The notes under the pieces: model-generated
The model's input: the letters and a program-made list of their open reading frames with translations, nothing else
What the model was told of the DNA's origin: nothing
The model's database searches: none
Assembly (NCBI GenBank): GCA_934183045.1
Contig: CAKPRW010000036.1
Coordinates: forward strand, 1 to 14,771
Direction: 5' to 3'
Length of the DNA: 14,771 bases
Source: an uncultured Clostridia bacterium
GTDB taxonomy: Bacteria; Bacillota; Clostridia; TANB77; CAG-508
Program-made: the position numbers and the translations under genes
Shown here: positions 5,933 to 14,057 of the stretch, piece by piece
Numbering within the stretch: the stretch's first letter is position 1
Layout: every line of letters begins with the position of its first letter

Positions 5933-8500
5933 TTATTTTGTAATCCATTTTACTAAATTTAGATTTGCAGGTTCTAACAACATTTCATGTTTAGGCATTA
6001 CTCTAAAAGTATATCCATAATTTCCACCTGTTGTTAATTTTATTTTAGCAGTATAATAGTATTCTTTGTTCTCTTCATCTGCATCTGTTAGTTTCATAGG
6101 AATAATAGTTACATCCTCAACTATTCCATTTTCTAATATTTTTCCGTAATATACTTCTACAGTTACATTTTGAACATCTATATTTGGAAGTTGTATTTCA
6201 CATGCCACATCTATATTATTTCCAGCATCTATTGTAATATTATCTAAATTGTCTACTTGACTAATTTTGATATCTTTCCAACCTTTAGTTAATTCTTTTT
6301 TCCAAGAATTATATGCTGCTACATTATCTACATCTGTATAATATTTTTTAGTTAAATTACATAATGGTATATATAAATTATTAGTATAATCTACTAACAT
6401 TCTTGAGGTACTATAATTTCCGCCTGTTGTTATTATAGAATTTTTCATTATTTCTATCCATTTGCTAGATATACCATTTTTATCTTTTTCATAATACGTT
6501 GGTATTATTTTTGCTTCTAATGTATGATACATACTTTGGCTATCAGCAATATCTTGTGCTTCGTAAGAATCAAATTCTGCATTTGTTCCTATAGTCCATC
6601 CATTATTTTGTGTATATCCTTCAGCCCACCATCCATCTAGTACACTAAAGTTAATAACTCCATTTACAGATGCTTTTTGTCCACTTGTTCCTGATGCTTC
6701 CATAGGTCTTCTTGGGTTATTTAGCCATACATCTACACCACTTATTAAGTATCTTGACATTGCTATATTATAATTTTCAAGTAAGAATATCTTTCCTTTA
6801 AATTGTGGCATCATAGACACTTCATGTATATATTTTATTAGATCTTGTCCTTCTTTATCTGCTGGATGGGCTTTACCTGCAAATATTAGTTGAACTGGTC
6901 TTTCACTATTATTTAAAATTTGTGTTATTCTTTCTAAATCTTTAAAAATTAATGTTGCTCTTTTATATGTTGCAAATCTTCTTGCAAATCCTATTGTTAA
7001 TGCATTTGGATTTAATTTTGAAACAATATCATTTATCTCTTCATAACTATATCCAGAACGTCTTAATCTTTCTGTTGTATTTTCTTTTACTAGGTTTAAT
7101 AATTTTATTTTTCTTTCATTATGAACATTCCATAACTTTTCGTCCGGAATATTTTTTATTTTTTCCCATGTGTCATTTTTATGGATGTTGTCTTGCCAAT
7201 ATGGAGTTAAGTATTTATTGTATAATTCTTTCATTTTTGGTGCAAGCCATGAACATGTATGAATACCATTTGTAATATATTCAATTGGAGATTCATTGGC
7301 AGCAATATTAGGCCATACTTCTCCGAATAATTCCCTTGAAACTGCACCATGCAATTTACTAACACCATTTTTCTTTCCAGCAATTTTTAATGCTAATATT
7401 CCCATATTAAATCCTTGTTCTAGTTCTTCACATGGTTTCATTCCTAATTTTAGAAATTCTTCCCTTGAAAGTCCTAATCTTGGCCAAAAATCTTTAAAAT
7501 ATTTTTCAACTAAATCAAGTGGAAATATATCATTTCCTGCTGGTACTGGTGTATGTGTTGTAAATACTGTTTTTGAACTTGCTATATCTTTTGCAACCTC
7601 AAATGATACTTTTTTATCTCTAATTATATTTTTAATAACTTCTAAGTTTAAGAATGCTGAATGTCCTTCATTCATATGGTATACAGTAGGATTTAGTCCT
7701 AAGTATTTTGTTAATAAATTTACTCCTGCTTGACCTAATACAATTTCTTGACGAATTCTCATTTCTTGTCCGCCACCATAAAGTCTTAAAGTAACATCTC
7801 TATCTTCTTCATTGTTCTTTTCAATATCTGAATCTAATAAATATAATTTTATTCTTCCAACATTTATTTGCCATACTTTTAAGTATAGTCTTCTTTTTGG
7901 GAATTTTACATATATTATTAAATCATTACCTTTTTCATCTTTTACAGGATTTATTGGCATATCTTCTAATTCTATGTTATGGTATTCAGTTTCCTGTCCT
8001 CCATAGCCATTAATTTTTTGATGAAAGTATCCATTTTTATATAATAATCCTACAGCAACTAATGGAATCCCTAAATCACTTGCAGATTTTAAGTGATCTC
8101 CAGACAATATTCCAAGACCACCAGAATAAATCGGAATCGTTTCATCTAATCCGTATTCTGCTGAAAAATATGCTATTAGATCGTTTTTATTTTCTGAATA
8201 TTTGTTAGAAAACCATGTATTTTTACTATTCATGTAGTCTTCGAAATTCTCTGCAATTTTGTCATATTCTTTTAAAAATGCAGTGTCTTTAGCTACTTTT
8301 TCTAGTCTTTCTTGTGATACATGTTTTAAGAATTTAACTGGATTTTTATTTGATTGTTCCCATAAATCTATATCTATTTTTTGAAATAATCTTAAGAATT
8401 CTGTATTCCAAGACCACCATAAATTATTTGAAATTTCTGATAGTTTTTCTATTCTTTTCGGTAATTGTGGATTAACCGTAATCCTATTGAATACATACAT
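5933..8500 (-). CDS. glgP: Alpha-glucan phosphorylase (GT35, DUF3417 type)
   Basis: 855-aa enzyme that releases glucose-1-phosphate from glycogen or maltodextrins with phosphate, using pyridoxal phosphate. Residues 1-110 match the DUF3417 N-terminal domain (NNLWWSWN at 25-32). The phosphorylase core follows: AEYGLDETIPIYSGGLGILS (114-133, with GDH next), YHMNEGHSAF (274-283), FTTHTPVPAGND (313-324), FARRFATYKRATL (505-517). EASGTSGQKASVNG (601-614) holds the lysine that binds the cofactor, K609. The last 100 residues, ending MPKHEMLLEPANLNLVKWI, are the usual C-terminal beta domain of this branch. The ATG at 8500 follows AAAGGAGG. Promoter at 8560-8588 and terminator at 5895-5928 make it a single-gene unit; no other glycogen genes are in the window. 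The product assignment is firm. Confidence 0.96.
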   Translation of the reverse strand: MYVFNRITVNPQLPKRIEKLSEISNNLWWSWNTEFLRLFQKIDIDLWEQSNKNPVKFLKHVSQERLEKVAKDTAFLKEYDKIAENFEDYMNSKNTWFSNKYSENKNDLIAYFSAEYGLDETIPIYSGGLGILSGDHLKSASDLGIPLVAVGLLYKNGYFHQKINGYGGQETEYHNIELEDMPINPVKDEKGNDLIIYVKFPKRRLYLKVWQINVGRIKLYLLDSDIEKNNEEDRDVTLRLYGGGQEMRIRQEIVLGQAGVNLLTKYLGLNPTVYHMNEGHSAFLNLEVIKNIIRDKKVSFEVAKDIASSKTVFTTHTPVPAGNDIFPLDLVEKYFKDFWPRLGLSREEFLKLGMKPCEELEQGFNMGILALKIAGKKNGVSKLHGAVSRELFGEVWPNIAANESPIEYITNGIHTCSWLAPKMKELYNKYLTPYWQDNIHKNDTWEKIKNIPDEKLWNVHNERKIKLLNLVKENTTERLRRSGYSYEEINDIVSKLNPNALTIGFARRFATYKRATLIFKDLERITQILNNSERPVQLIFAGKAHPADKEGQDLIKYIHEVSMMPQFKGKIFLLENYNIAMSRYLISGVDVWLNNPRRPMEASGTSGQKASVNGVINFSVLDGWWAEGYTQNNGWTIGTNAEFDSYEAQDIADSQSMYHTLEAKIIPTYYEKDKNGISSKWIEIMKNSIITTGGNYSTSRMLVDYTNNLYIPLCNLTKKYYTDVDNVAAYNSWKKELTKGWKDIKISQVDNLDNITIDAGNNIDVACEIQLPNIDVQNVTVEVYYGKILENGIVEDVTIIPMKLTDADEENKEYYYTAKIKLTTGGNYGYTFRVMPKHEMLLEPANLNLVKWITK

Positions 8501-8559
8501 TTTTATTTATTCCTCCTTTGTAATCTTCTTCGATTTTGCATTTGTAACTTAATAATTAT

Positions 8560-8588
8560 ATTATCTATTAAATACTTATTTTTGTCAA
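8560..8588 (-). promoter_or_regulatory. Sigma-A-type promoter of glgP
   Basis: Minus strand: perfect -35 TTGACA (8588-8583), 17-base spacer, -10 GATAAT (8565-8560). The transcript would begin roughly 50 bases before the glgP start. It is the best promoter match in the window apart from that of ssrA. Confidence 0.72.
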
Positions 8589-8621
8589 ATGTTTTTCAGC
8601 AAAATATTGAATTTATTATAC

Positions 8622-8663
8622 AAAAATAGCTTACTTTTTTTACCAAAAATGTAAGCTATTTTT
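8622..8663 (-). terminator. Terminator of rseP, possibly bidirectional
   Basis: A perfect 13-bp stem, AAAAATAGCTTAC (8622-8634) with GTAAGCTATTTTT (8651-8663), around a 16-base loop, 13 bases after the rseP stop codon. The stem ends in T runs on both strands, so it could act both ways, but only minus-strand genes flank it. Confidence 0.8.
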
Positions 8664-8676
8664 TATTTTAATTTTG

Positions 8677-9927
8677 TTAAAATATTCTTAATATATCATT
8701 ATAAGTAACGTATATTGATAATGCAATTAATAAAGAAAATCCTAATAGTTGAATATTGATTTCAATTTCTTCTTTTAACGGTTTTCTTCTTATTGCTTCA
8801 ATTATTAATATCAATAGTTTTCCACCATCTAATGCTGGAATTGGTAGTAAATTTGTTACTCCAAGTGATAAAGATATTAATGCTAACATTGAAACAAATT
8901 CTTTTAGACCATCTGTTTTTGCAACCGCTTCAGATATTCCTACTGGTCCCATCATTTGATCTACTCCTACATTTCCAGTAAATAATTGTCTTAAATTATC
9001 AACTATTGAAAACATAAATTCTTTTGTTAACATACCAGCATTTATAAGCCTATTAATTAATGTGTCAGGTGCTTCTTTTAAATTTACTCCAATATAATAA
9101 TGTGAAACAAGATCTGGTACTAAGTTTATATCTATTTGTTTTCCATTTCTTTCAACTGTAATTAATATATTATCTGAATCATTTTCGTTAATTAATTCTA
9201 GAGCTTTGTTTGTATCTCCATTTATTTCTTTAGAATTTACTTTTACTAATTTATCATTCGCTTCAATTCCTTGTTTTGCACTGCTACTATCTTTTTCAAC
9301 TGCAACTATCTTGCATTTTTCATCTAAATACATTCCTGTCACTTGTGATTTTACTTCTGTTGGCTTTGTATTAAATTCTAGTATTTCATTATTTCTTTCA
9401 ATTGTTAGTTTTATCTCTTCTCCTTTTGTTTTCTCTAAAATTTTGTCTAAATCATTTTTGCTATTAACTTTTTTATTATTTATTTCTATAATCTTATCTC
9501 CATTTTGTATACCTACATCTTGTGCAGCATACCCTTCTAAAACCGTATCAATTTCATTTGATACATATGTTCCTGTAGTTACAGAAAGTATAAAATATAC
9601 TAGTAATCCAAATATAATATTAACGGTTGCCCCTGCTACAACAATTGCCATTCTTTTAGGGATACTTGCTTTTGAAAAAGAACCATTTTCTTCTGATCTT
9701 TCTTCTTCACCCTCCATATTAACAAATCCACCTAGAGGAAATAATCTTAGTGTATATTTAGTTTCTTTTCCTTGTTTTTTCCAAATTGTTGGTCCAAATC
9801 CTATTGCAAATTCATTAACTTTTACCTTACATAATTTTGCTACTGTAAAATGTCCTAATTCATGTATGAAAATTAGAAAACCTAATAAACATATAATTTT
9901 TATTCCTGATAATATAAATGTAATCAA
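8677..9927 (-). CDS. rseP: Site-2-type zinc metalloprotease RseP
   Basis: Intramembrane protease of the S2P (M50B) family, which cuts anti-sigma factors and leftover signal peptides within the membrane. I choose the TTG at 9927, giving 416 aa starting LITFILSGIK: an in-frame ATG at 9978 would encode the ribosome binding site itself (GGGGAGGAG, 9933-9941) as NTRGGD. HELGH at residues 22-26 in the first membrane segment and LDGG (366-369) in a late one are the zinc site. Between them lie the FPLGGFVNM loop (63-71), a second membrane segment (92-115) and two PDZ-like domains (about 127-190 and 196-271), the second being more than many Gram-positive homologues show. MMGPVGI (325-331) is also conserved. 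It is last in the tsf-to-rseP cluster, separated from cdsA by 122 bases with a hairpin and possible promoter. Confidence 0.95.
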   Translation of the reverse strand: MITFILSGIKIICLLGFLIFIHELGHFTVAKLCKVKVNEFAIGFGPTIWKKQGKETKYTLRLFPLGGFVNMEGEEERSEENGSFSKASIPKRMAIVVAGATVNIIFGLLVYFILSVTTGTYVSNEIDTVLEGYAAQDVGIQNGDKIIEINNKKVNSKNDLDKILEKTKGEEIKLTIERNNEILEFNTKPTEVKSQVTGMYLDEKCKIVAVEKDSSSAKQGIEANDKLVKVNSKEINGDTNKALELINENDSDNILITVERNGKQIDINLVPDLVSHYYIGVNLKEAPDTLINRLINAGMLTKEFMFSIVDNLRQLFTGNVGVDQMMGPVGISEAVAKTDGLKEFVSMLALISLSLGVTNLLPIPALDGGKLLILIIEAIRRKPLKEEIEINIQLLGFSLLIALSIYVTYNDILRIF

Positions 9928-9932
9928 GTTAT

Positions 9933-9941
9933 CTCCTCCCC
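9933..9941 (-). promoter_or_regulatory. Ribosome binding site deciding the TTG start of rseP
   Basis: GGGGAGGAG on the minus strand, 5 bases before the TTG at 9927. Its position inside the longer open frame rules out the ATG at 9978. Confidence 0.8.
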
Positions 9942-9948
9942 TTGTATT

Positions 9949-9978
9949 AATATATTCAATTGTTACTATTATTTGCAA
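9949..9978 (-). promoter_or_regulatory. Possible promoter of rseP
   Basis: Minus strand TTGCAA (9978-9973), 18-base spacer, TATATT (9954-9949), about 20 bases before the rseP start. Only a moderate match in AT-rich sequence, but the hairpin at 10008-10045 just upstream makes a separate promoter plausible. Confidence 0.35.
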
Positions 9979-10007
9979 AAATTTTTTATAATTGATATTA
10001 AATTAAT

Positions 10008-10045
10008 AAAAGGAACATGAATATTTAGTTTTCATGCCCTCTTTT
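10008..10045 (-). terminator. Hairpin between cdsA and rseP, weak terminator or attenuator
   Basis: Minus strand AAAAGAGGGCATGAA pairs with TTCATGTTCCTTTT, 14 bp with one bulged A and two G-U pairs around a 9-base loop. The following TTTT-ATTAATTTAAT is only partly T, so termination may be incomplete, letting some cdsA transcripts continue into rseP. Confidence 0.5.
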
Positions 10046-10049
10046 AATA

Positions 10050-10854
10050 CTATAATATTGTAAATAGTACATATGCAATTGGTGCTAAAAATATTAAACT
10101 ATCAATTCTATCTAACATTCCACCATGACCTGGTATTAAGTTACTAAAATCTTTTATATCTACATATCTCTTTATGCTAGATGCTGCAAAATCTCCTATT
10201 TGACCAACTAAACTTAATATTAAACCTATTCCTGCTATAGCTATATATGAATAATTCATTCCCCAATAAGAATTTGCAAAATAAGTATAAACTAACATTA
10301 TTATTATAGCTCCTATTGTACCGTCCTATACAGCCTTCTATTGATTTTTTGGGACTTACCTTACTAAATTTATGCTTTCCAAAATGTTTTCCTATAAAAT
10401 AAGCAAATATATCAGTTCCCCAAGCAGCAAATATAGTATACCATATTAGTATATTACCATTTTCCATTCCATTAATTAGTGCTATAAACATTATAAAAAA
10501 TACTACATAAAATATTCCTAAAAAAGTATATGCAATATCTTTAAAATTTGTTTTCATTTCTGTTGCAATTACTTGGGCAAACAAAATTATTAAAGTTACT
10601 GGTACATATAATGTTATTATTAAATTTAAATTTTCTTGTGGTATTATATGAACCAAAGAAACACTTAAGCAGTTTAAATATCCTATCCATTTCACTGGTT
10701 TTGCAACTTTTGATATAGCATTAAAATATTCATTCATACTTAATATCGCTATAATTGTTAATGCTACATCTACTACATATTTATTTCCTATTAAAAAAAT
10801 AGCTAATACTAACGGAAATCCTAATAGTCCTGATGTTAATCTTTTTATATCCAT
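10050..10854 (-). pseudogene. cdsA: Phosphatidate cytidylyltransferase CdsA, split by a +1 frameshift
   Basis: CdsA makes CDP-diacylglycerol from phosphatidate and CTP, the entry to all major phospholipids, in the membrane. Codons 1-177 run from the ATG at 10854 to SPKKSIEGCIG; the frame then leaves the family (RYNRSYNNN...) and stops at 10177. Removing one base, the C of the minus strand at 10323, restores GGA-GGT-ACA and the family sequence IGGTIGAII, continuing to the stop at 10050 for a normal total of 267 aa. The C-terminal part has the complete CdsA signature: SSIKRYVDIKDFSNLIPGHG and GGMLDRIDS. Several membrane segments are visible in both halves. The gene is normally essential, so a sequencing or assembly error is the simplest explanation; a true mutation with a second copy elsewhere is possible. 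It sits 64 bases after uppS with a binding site AAAGGA. Confidence 0.9.
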
Positions 10855-10918
10855 TATATTATTCCTTTCTTTTTGTAATATTAGTATATAATTTGTTTTA
10901 TATTTTTATAAATTTGTT

Positions 10919-11632
10919 TTAATTTGCCCCGAATTTTCTTGTTCGTCTTTGATATTCTATAATTGCATTATCTAAATCTTCTTCTTTAAAGTCAGGCCAA
11001 TTTTTGTCAATAAATAAGAATTCTGTATATACTAGTTGCCAAGGTAAAAAGTTACTTAGTCTTAATTCTCCGCTTGTTCTTATTAATAGGTCCGGATCAG
11101 GTTGGCCTTTTGTATATAAACTATTAGATACTGTTTCTTCAGTTATATCTTGAACCTTTATTCTTCCTTCTTTAACATCTTCTGATATTTTTTTTATTCC
11201 TTTTATTAATTCGTCTCTACCACCATAATTTAATGCAATATTAAATGTAACTCCTGTGTTATTTTTTGTTCTTTCCATACAATTATTAATACTTTTTTGC
11301 ATTCCATTAGATAGTGCAGATATATCTCCTAATATTTTTACTTTTATATTTTCTGTATCTGCTCTTTTACTATAATCATCTAAATAACTTTGAAGTAATG
11401 CCATTAATGCTTTTACTTCCTCTTCTGCTCTTTTCCAATTTTCTGTAGAAAATGCATATACAGTAATATATTCTAATCCTATTTTGTTGGCATATCTCAC
11501 TATATTTTCTAATGTTTTGGCACCTGCTTTATGTCCAAAACTTGCTGGCTTGCCTTGTGCTTTTGCCCATCTTCTATTGCCGTCCATAATAATTGCTATA
11601 TGTTTCGGCATGGTCTTTTTATCAAACTCCAT
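10919..11632 (-). CDS. uppS: Undecaprenyl diphosphate synthase (cis-prenyltransferase)
   Basis: 237-aa enzyme that extends farnesyl diphosphate with eight isopentenyl units in cis to give the C55 lipid carrier for cell-wall building blocks. All family motifs are present: IMDGNRRWAK with the key D17 (15-24), YAFSTENWKR, NYGGRDEL, PDPDLLIRTSGELRLSNFLP followed by WQLVYTEF, and WPDF near the end. Length is typical. The ATG at 11632 follows AAGGAG, located in the 13-base gap after the ispA stop codon, so the two are tightly co-transcribed and probably translationally coupled. The next gene, cdsA, follows after 64 bases. The position between frr and cdsA is the usual one in Firmicutes. Confidence 0.97.
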   Translation of the reverse strand: MEFDKKTMPKHIAIIMDGNRRWAKAQGKPASFGHKAGAKTLENIVRYANKIGLEYITVYAFSTENWKRAEEEVKALMALLQSYLDDYSKRADTENIKVKILGDISALSNGMQKSINNCMERTKNNTGVTFNIALNYGGRDELIKGIKKISEDVKEGRIKVQDITEETVSNSLYTKGQPDPDLLIRTSGELRLSNFLPWQLVYTEFLFIDKNWPDFKEEDLDNAIIEYQRRTRKFGAN

Positions 11633-11645
11633 TCCGTTCTCCTTG

Positions 11646-12536
11646 TTATTTGTTTCTATTTTTTATATATAATGCTAATTCTTTTAAAAACTCTGCTTTT
11701 TCACCATAATCATTTAATTGTTCAATTGCATCATTTGTTATTTCTTCTAAAATTTCTTTTGATTTTTGTAAACCATATTTAGATACATATGTACACTTTT
11801 CTAATTCTTTATCATTCCCTACAGGTTTTCCTAGAATTTCTTCATTTCCTTCTTCTCCCAAAATGTCATCTTTTATTTGAAATGCTAATCCTATTTTTTC
11901 GGCATATATGGTTAGTTTATTCAGATCTTCTTCAGAACAATTTGCAAGTATTGCACCTATTCTTACACATAGTTTTAATAGTGCTCCTGTTTTGTTTTTG
12001 TGAATATATTCTAACTCTAATTCTGATATCATCTTTCCTTCATATTCAGTGTCAATATATTCTCCTGCAATCATTCTGTCCACTGCAATTGAAAATTCAT
12101 TAAAAATTCTAATTTTATCTTTTAATTCTTCTGCATTTGTTGTATTTTTCAAATCTTCACTAATTACAATATATCCTTTATTTAATAAACCATCACCTGC
12201 AAGTATTGCTGTTGATTCTTTAAATTGTTTATGATTTGTTGGTTTTCCGTGTCTAAAGTCATCATTATCTATCGCTGGCAAATCATCATGAATTAATGAA
12301 AAATTGTGTATCATTTCTATTGCTACAGCATATGGCATACATTTTTGTATATCTTCTTTAAAAATTTTATACGTTGAAAGTATTAATATAGGTCTTAATC
12401 TTTTCCCTCCTGCCATTAAGCTATATTCCATTGATTGATTTAAAGTTTGTTCTAAACATTCTTCATTTGTTATATTTTTTTGCAATTCATTATTTATCAT
12501 TTGTTGATATGATTTTAGCTCTTGTTTAAAATCCAT
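11646..12536 (-). CDS. ispA: Polyprenyl diphosphate synthase, farnesyl-diphosphate (IspA) type
   Basis: 296-aa trans-prenyltransferase, most likely making farnesyl (or geranylgeranyl) diphosphate from isopentenyl and dimethylallyl diphosphate. GGKRLRP (43-49) binds diphosphate. The first aspartate-rich motif, DDLPAIDNDD (84-93), has the two-residue insertion (DDxxxxD) typical of bacterial IspA; the second is FQIKDDILG (219-227). Length fits the IspA group rather than the longer octaprenyl/heptaprenyl synthases. It lies 39 bases after frr and 13 before uppS, whose substrate it probably supplies; ispA is more often found next to xseB and dxs. The ATG at 12536 follows GGGGAAG. The exact chain length made is inferred, not shown. 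Confidence 0.92.
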   Translation of the reverse strand: MDFKQELKSYQQMINNELQKNITNEECLEQTLNQSMEYSLMAGGKRLRPILILSTYKIFKEDIQKCMPYAVAIEMIHNFSLIHDDLPAIDNDDFRHGKPTNHKQFKESTAILAGDGLLNKGYIVISEDLKNTTNAEELKDKIRIFNEFSIAVDRMIAGEYIDTEYEGKMISELELEYIHKNKTGALLKLCVRIGAILANCSEEDLNKLTIYAEKIGLAFQIKDDILGEEGNEEILGKPVGNDKELEKCTYVSKYGLQKSKEILEEITNDAIEQLNDYGEKAEFLKELALYIKNRNK

Positions 12537-12575
12537 AATACTTCCCCTACTTACATTTTAAAAGATATATATTTC

Positions 12576-13124
12576 TTAAACTGACATTACTTCTTTTTCT
12601 TTTTTATCCAATATTTGATCAATTTCTGCAATGCTTTTATCTGTTATTTTTTGTATTTCATTTTCTGCTTGTTTTAATTCATCTTCTGTCATTTCTCCAT
12701 CTTTTTGTAATGCTTTTGCTTCGTCTATTCCATCTCTTCTTGCATTTCTAACAACAACTTTGGCTTCTTCTGCCATTTTTTTAATATCTTTTACTATTTC
12801 TTTTCTTCTCTCTTCATTTAATTCAGGAAAAGCTAGTCTTATTACTTTTCCATCATTATTTGGGTTTATTCCTATTTCTGCTGTTAATATTGCTTTTTCT
12901 ATTTCTTTTAATATGCTTGCATCCCATGGTTGAATTACTATTAGTCTAGCTTCTGGTACTGATACACCAGCAACTTGATTTATTGGTGTAGGTGTTCCAT
13001 AATAGTCTATTTTTACTTTATTTAATATAGCTGGGTTTGCACGTCCTGCTCTTACCTCAGCTAATCTTTCACTATATGAGTTTATAGCTTTTTCCATTTT
13101 TTCTTTTATATTTGTATAATCCAT
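12576..13124 (-). CDS. frr: Ribosome recycling factor
   Basis: 182-aa cytoplasmic protein that, with EF-G, splits the ribosome after termination. The family pattern is clear throughout: EVRAGRANPAILNKVKIDYY near the start, GTPTPINQVAGVSVPEARL, IQPWD, the INPNNDGKVIRLAFPELNEE stretch and the helical tail RRDGIDEAKALQKDGEMTED. Length is normal for the family (about 185). The ATG at 13124 follows GGAGAG. It lies 38 bases after pyrH, the near-universal neighbour, and 39 bases before ispA, with no terminator on either side, so it belongs to the pyrH-frr-ispA-uppS-cdsA transcription unit. Confidence 0.97.
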   Translation of the reverse strand: MDYTNIKEKMEKAINSYSERLAEVRAGRANPAILNKVKIDYYGTPTPINQVAGVSVPEARLIVIQPWDASILKEIEKAILTAEIGINPNNDGKVIRLAFPELNEERRKEIVKDIKKMAEEAKVVVRNARRDGIDEAKALQKDGEMTEDELKQAENEIQKITDKSIAEIDQILDKKEKEVMSV

Positions 13125-13162
13125 AATTTTTCTCTCCTTTTTTATTTATATACATTTTTTGT

Positions 13163-13870
13163 CTAGCTAACAATTGTTCCTATTTTTTCTCCTTTTACGG
13201 CTCTAACTATATTTTCTGGGTCAGCTATTCCAAATACTAATAATGGCATATTATTATCTCTACACATAGCTGTGGCTGTTGAATCCATTACTTTTAGATC
13301 TTCTTGCAATACTTGTAAATATGATATACTTTCATATCTTTTTGCATTTGGATCTAGTTTAGGATCAGCTGAATATACAGCATCTATTGCTTTTCCAAGT
13401 AATATTATTTCCGCATTAATTTCTGTTGCTCTAAGTACTGCAGCTGTATCTGTTGTAAAATATGGATGTCCTGTACCTCCAGCAAATATAACAACTCTTC
13501 CTTTTTTTAGATGTTTTTCAGCTTTTCTTTGTATAAAAGGTTCTGCAATTTCTCTCATTTCTATTGATGTTTGAACTCTAGAATGTACTCCTCTTGCTTC
13601 CAAAGCATCTTGTAATGCTAGTCCATTCATTGCTGTTGCAAGCATTCCCATATAATCTGCTGTTGTTCTTTCCATTTGGTGTCCATTTCTTCCTCTCCAG
13701 AAGTTTCCTCCACCTACAACTATCGCAACTTCTACTCCCATATCTATTACTTCTTTTATTTTATCACATATTTTTCCAACTACTTCTACATTAACACCTG
13801 TTTTTTGATCTCCTGCTAATGCTTCTCCACTTAGTTTTAAAAGTACTCTTTTATATTTTGCTTCTGACAA
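13163..13870 (-). CDS. pyrH: UMP kinase
   Basis: Phosphorylates UMP to UDP with ATP; a hexameric bacterial enzyme of the amino-acid-kinase fold, unrelated to eukaryotic UMP kinases. Motifs: YKRVLLKLSGEALAG near the N-terminus, VVGGGNFWRGR, MLATAMNGLALQDALE, FAGGTGHPYFTTDTAAVLRA, KAIDAVYSADPK, VMDSTATAMC. I choose the TTG at 13870 (235 aa, LSEAKYKRVLLKL). The in-frame GTG at 13879 is only one base from the AAGGAG site (13881-13886), too close to use, whereas the TTG is 10 bases away and matches the usual family N-terminus. It is the first gene after the tsf terminator and starts the pyrH-frr-ispA-uppS-cdsA run. Confidence 0.96.
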   Translation of the reverse strand: MSEAKYKRVLLKLSGEALAGDQKTGVNVEVVGKICDKIKEVIDMGVEVAIVVGGGNFWRGRNGHQMERTTADYMGMLATAMNGLALQDALEARGVHSRVQTSIEMREIAEPFIQRKAEKHLKKGRVVIFAGGTGHPYFTTDTAAVLRATEINAEIILLGKAIDAVYSADPKLDPNAKRYESISYLQVLQEDLKVMDSTATAMCRDNNMPLLVFGIADPENIVRAVKGEKIGTIVS

Positions 13871-13880
13871 TTTTTCCACT

Positions 13881-13886
13881 CTCCTT
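13881..13886 (-). promoter_or_regulatory. Ribosome binding site deciding the TTG start of pyrH
   Basis: AAGGAG on the minus strand. It is 1 base from the GTG at 13879 but 10 bases from the TTG at 13870, which favours the TTG start. Confidence 0.65.
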
Positions 13887-14005
13887 AATTATAATTTGTC
13901 AAAATTATTCTATCATATCATATAAAAAAAGAACAGTCTTTTTTACAAATTATTGAATTTTTATTAAATTTATAGCATAGTTGAGCTGATTTATTGACGT
14001 TTTAT
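13887..14005 (-). other. pyrH leader region, promoter expected but not pinned down
   Basis: About 120 bases between the tsf terminator and the pyrH binding site. It must hold the pyrH promoter if the terminator is efficient. TAGAAT (about 13907-13912, minus strand) is a possible -10 box, without a good -35 at 17 bases. A self-complementary AAAAAAGA-CTGT-TCTTTTTT (about 13924-13945) lies upstream of it. No gene seen. Confidence 0.35.
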
Positions 14006-14040
14006 AAAAAAAGGACAATTAAGGATCGTCCCTAATTGTC
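14006..14040 (-). terminator. Terminator of tsf
   Basis: Minus strand GACAATTAGGGA pairs with TCCTTAATTGTC, 12 bp with one G-U around a CGA loop (14014-14040), followed by C and seven T (14012-14006). It begins 18 bases after the tsf stop codon and separates the translation-factor unit from pyrH. The opposite strand also ends in a T run but has an A-C mismatch in the stem. Confidence 0.85.
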
Positions 14041-14057
14041 TTTTTTCTTGTTTTTTA

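Noticed and set aside
9206..9991. Long plus-strand open frame (261 codons) opposite rseP
   Set aside because: It is the antisense shadow of a well-supported rseP gene; its product is low-complexity Ser/Phe/Ile-rich with no binding site or recognisable motif.
10177..10330. cdsA frameshift as programmed recoding
   Set aside because: No slippery sequence, internal Shine-Dalgarno or stop codon at the shift site; CdsA is not known to be recoded. Error or mutation is simpler.
13871..13879. GTG at 13879 as the pyrH start
   Set aside because: It is one base from the only good binding site; the TTG at 13870 has proper spacing and gives the usual N-terminus.
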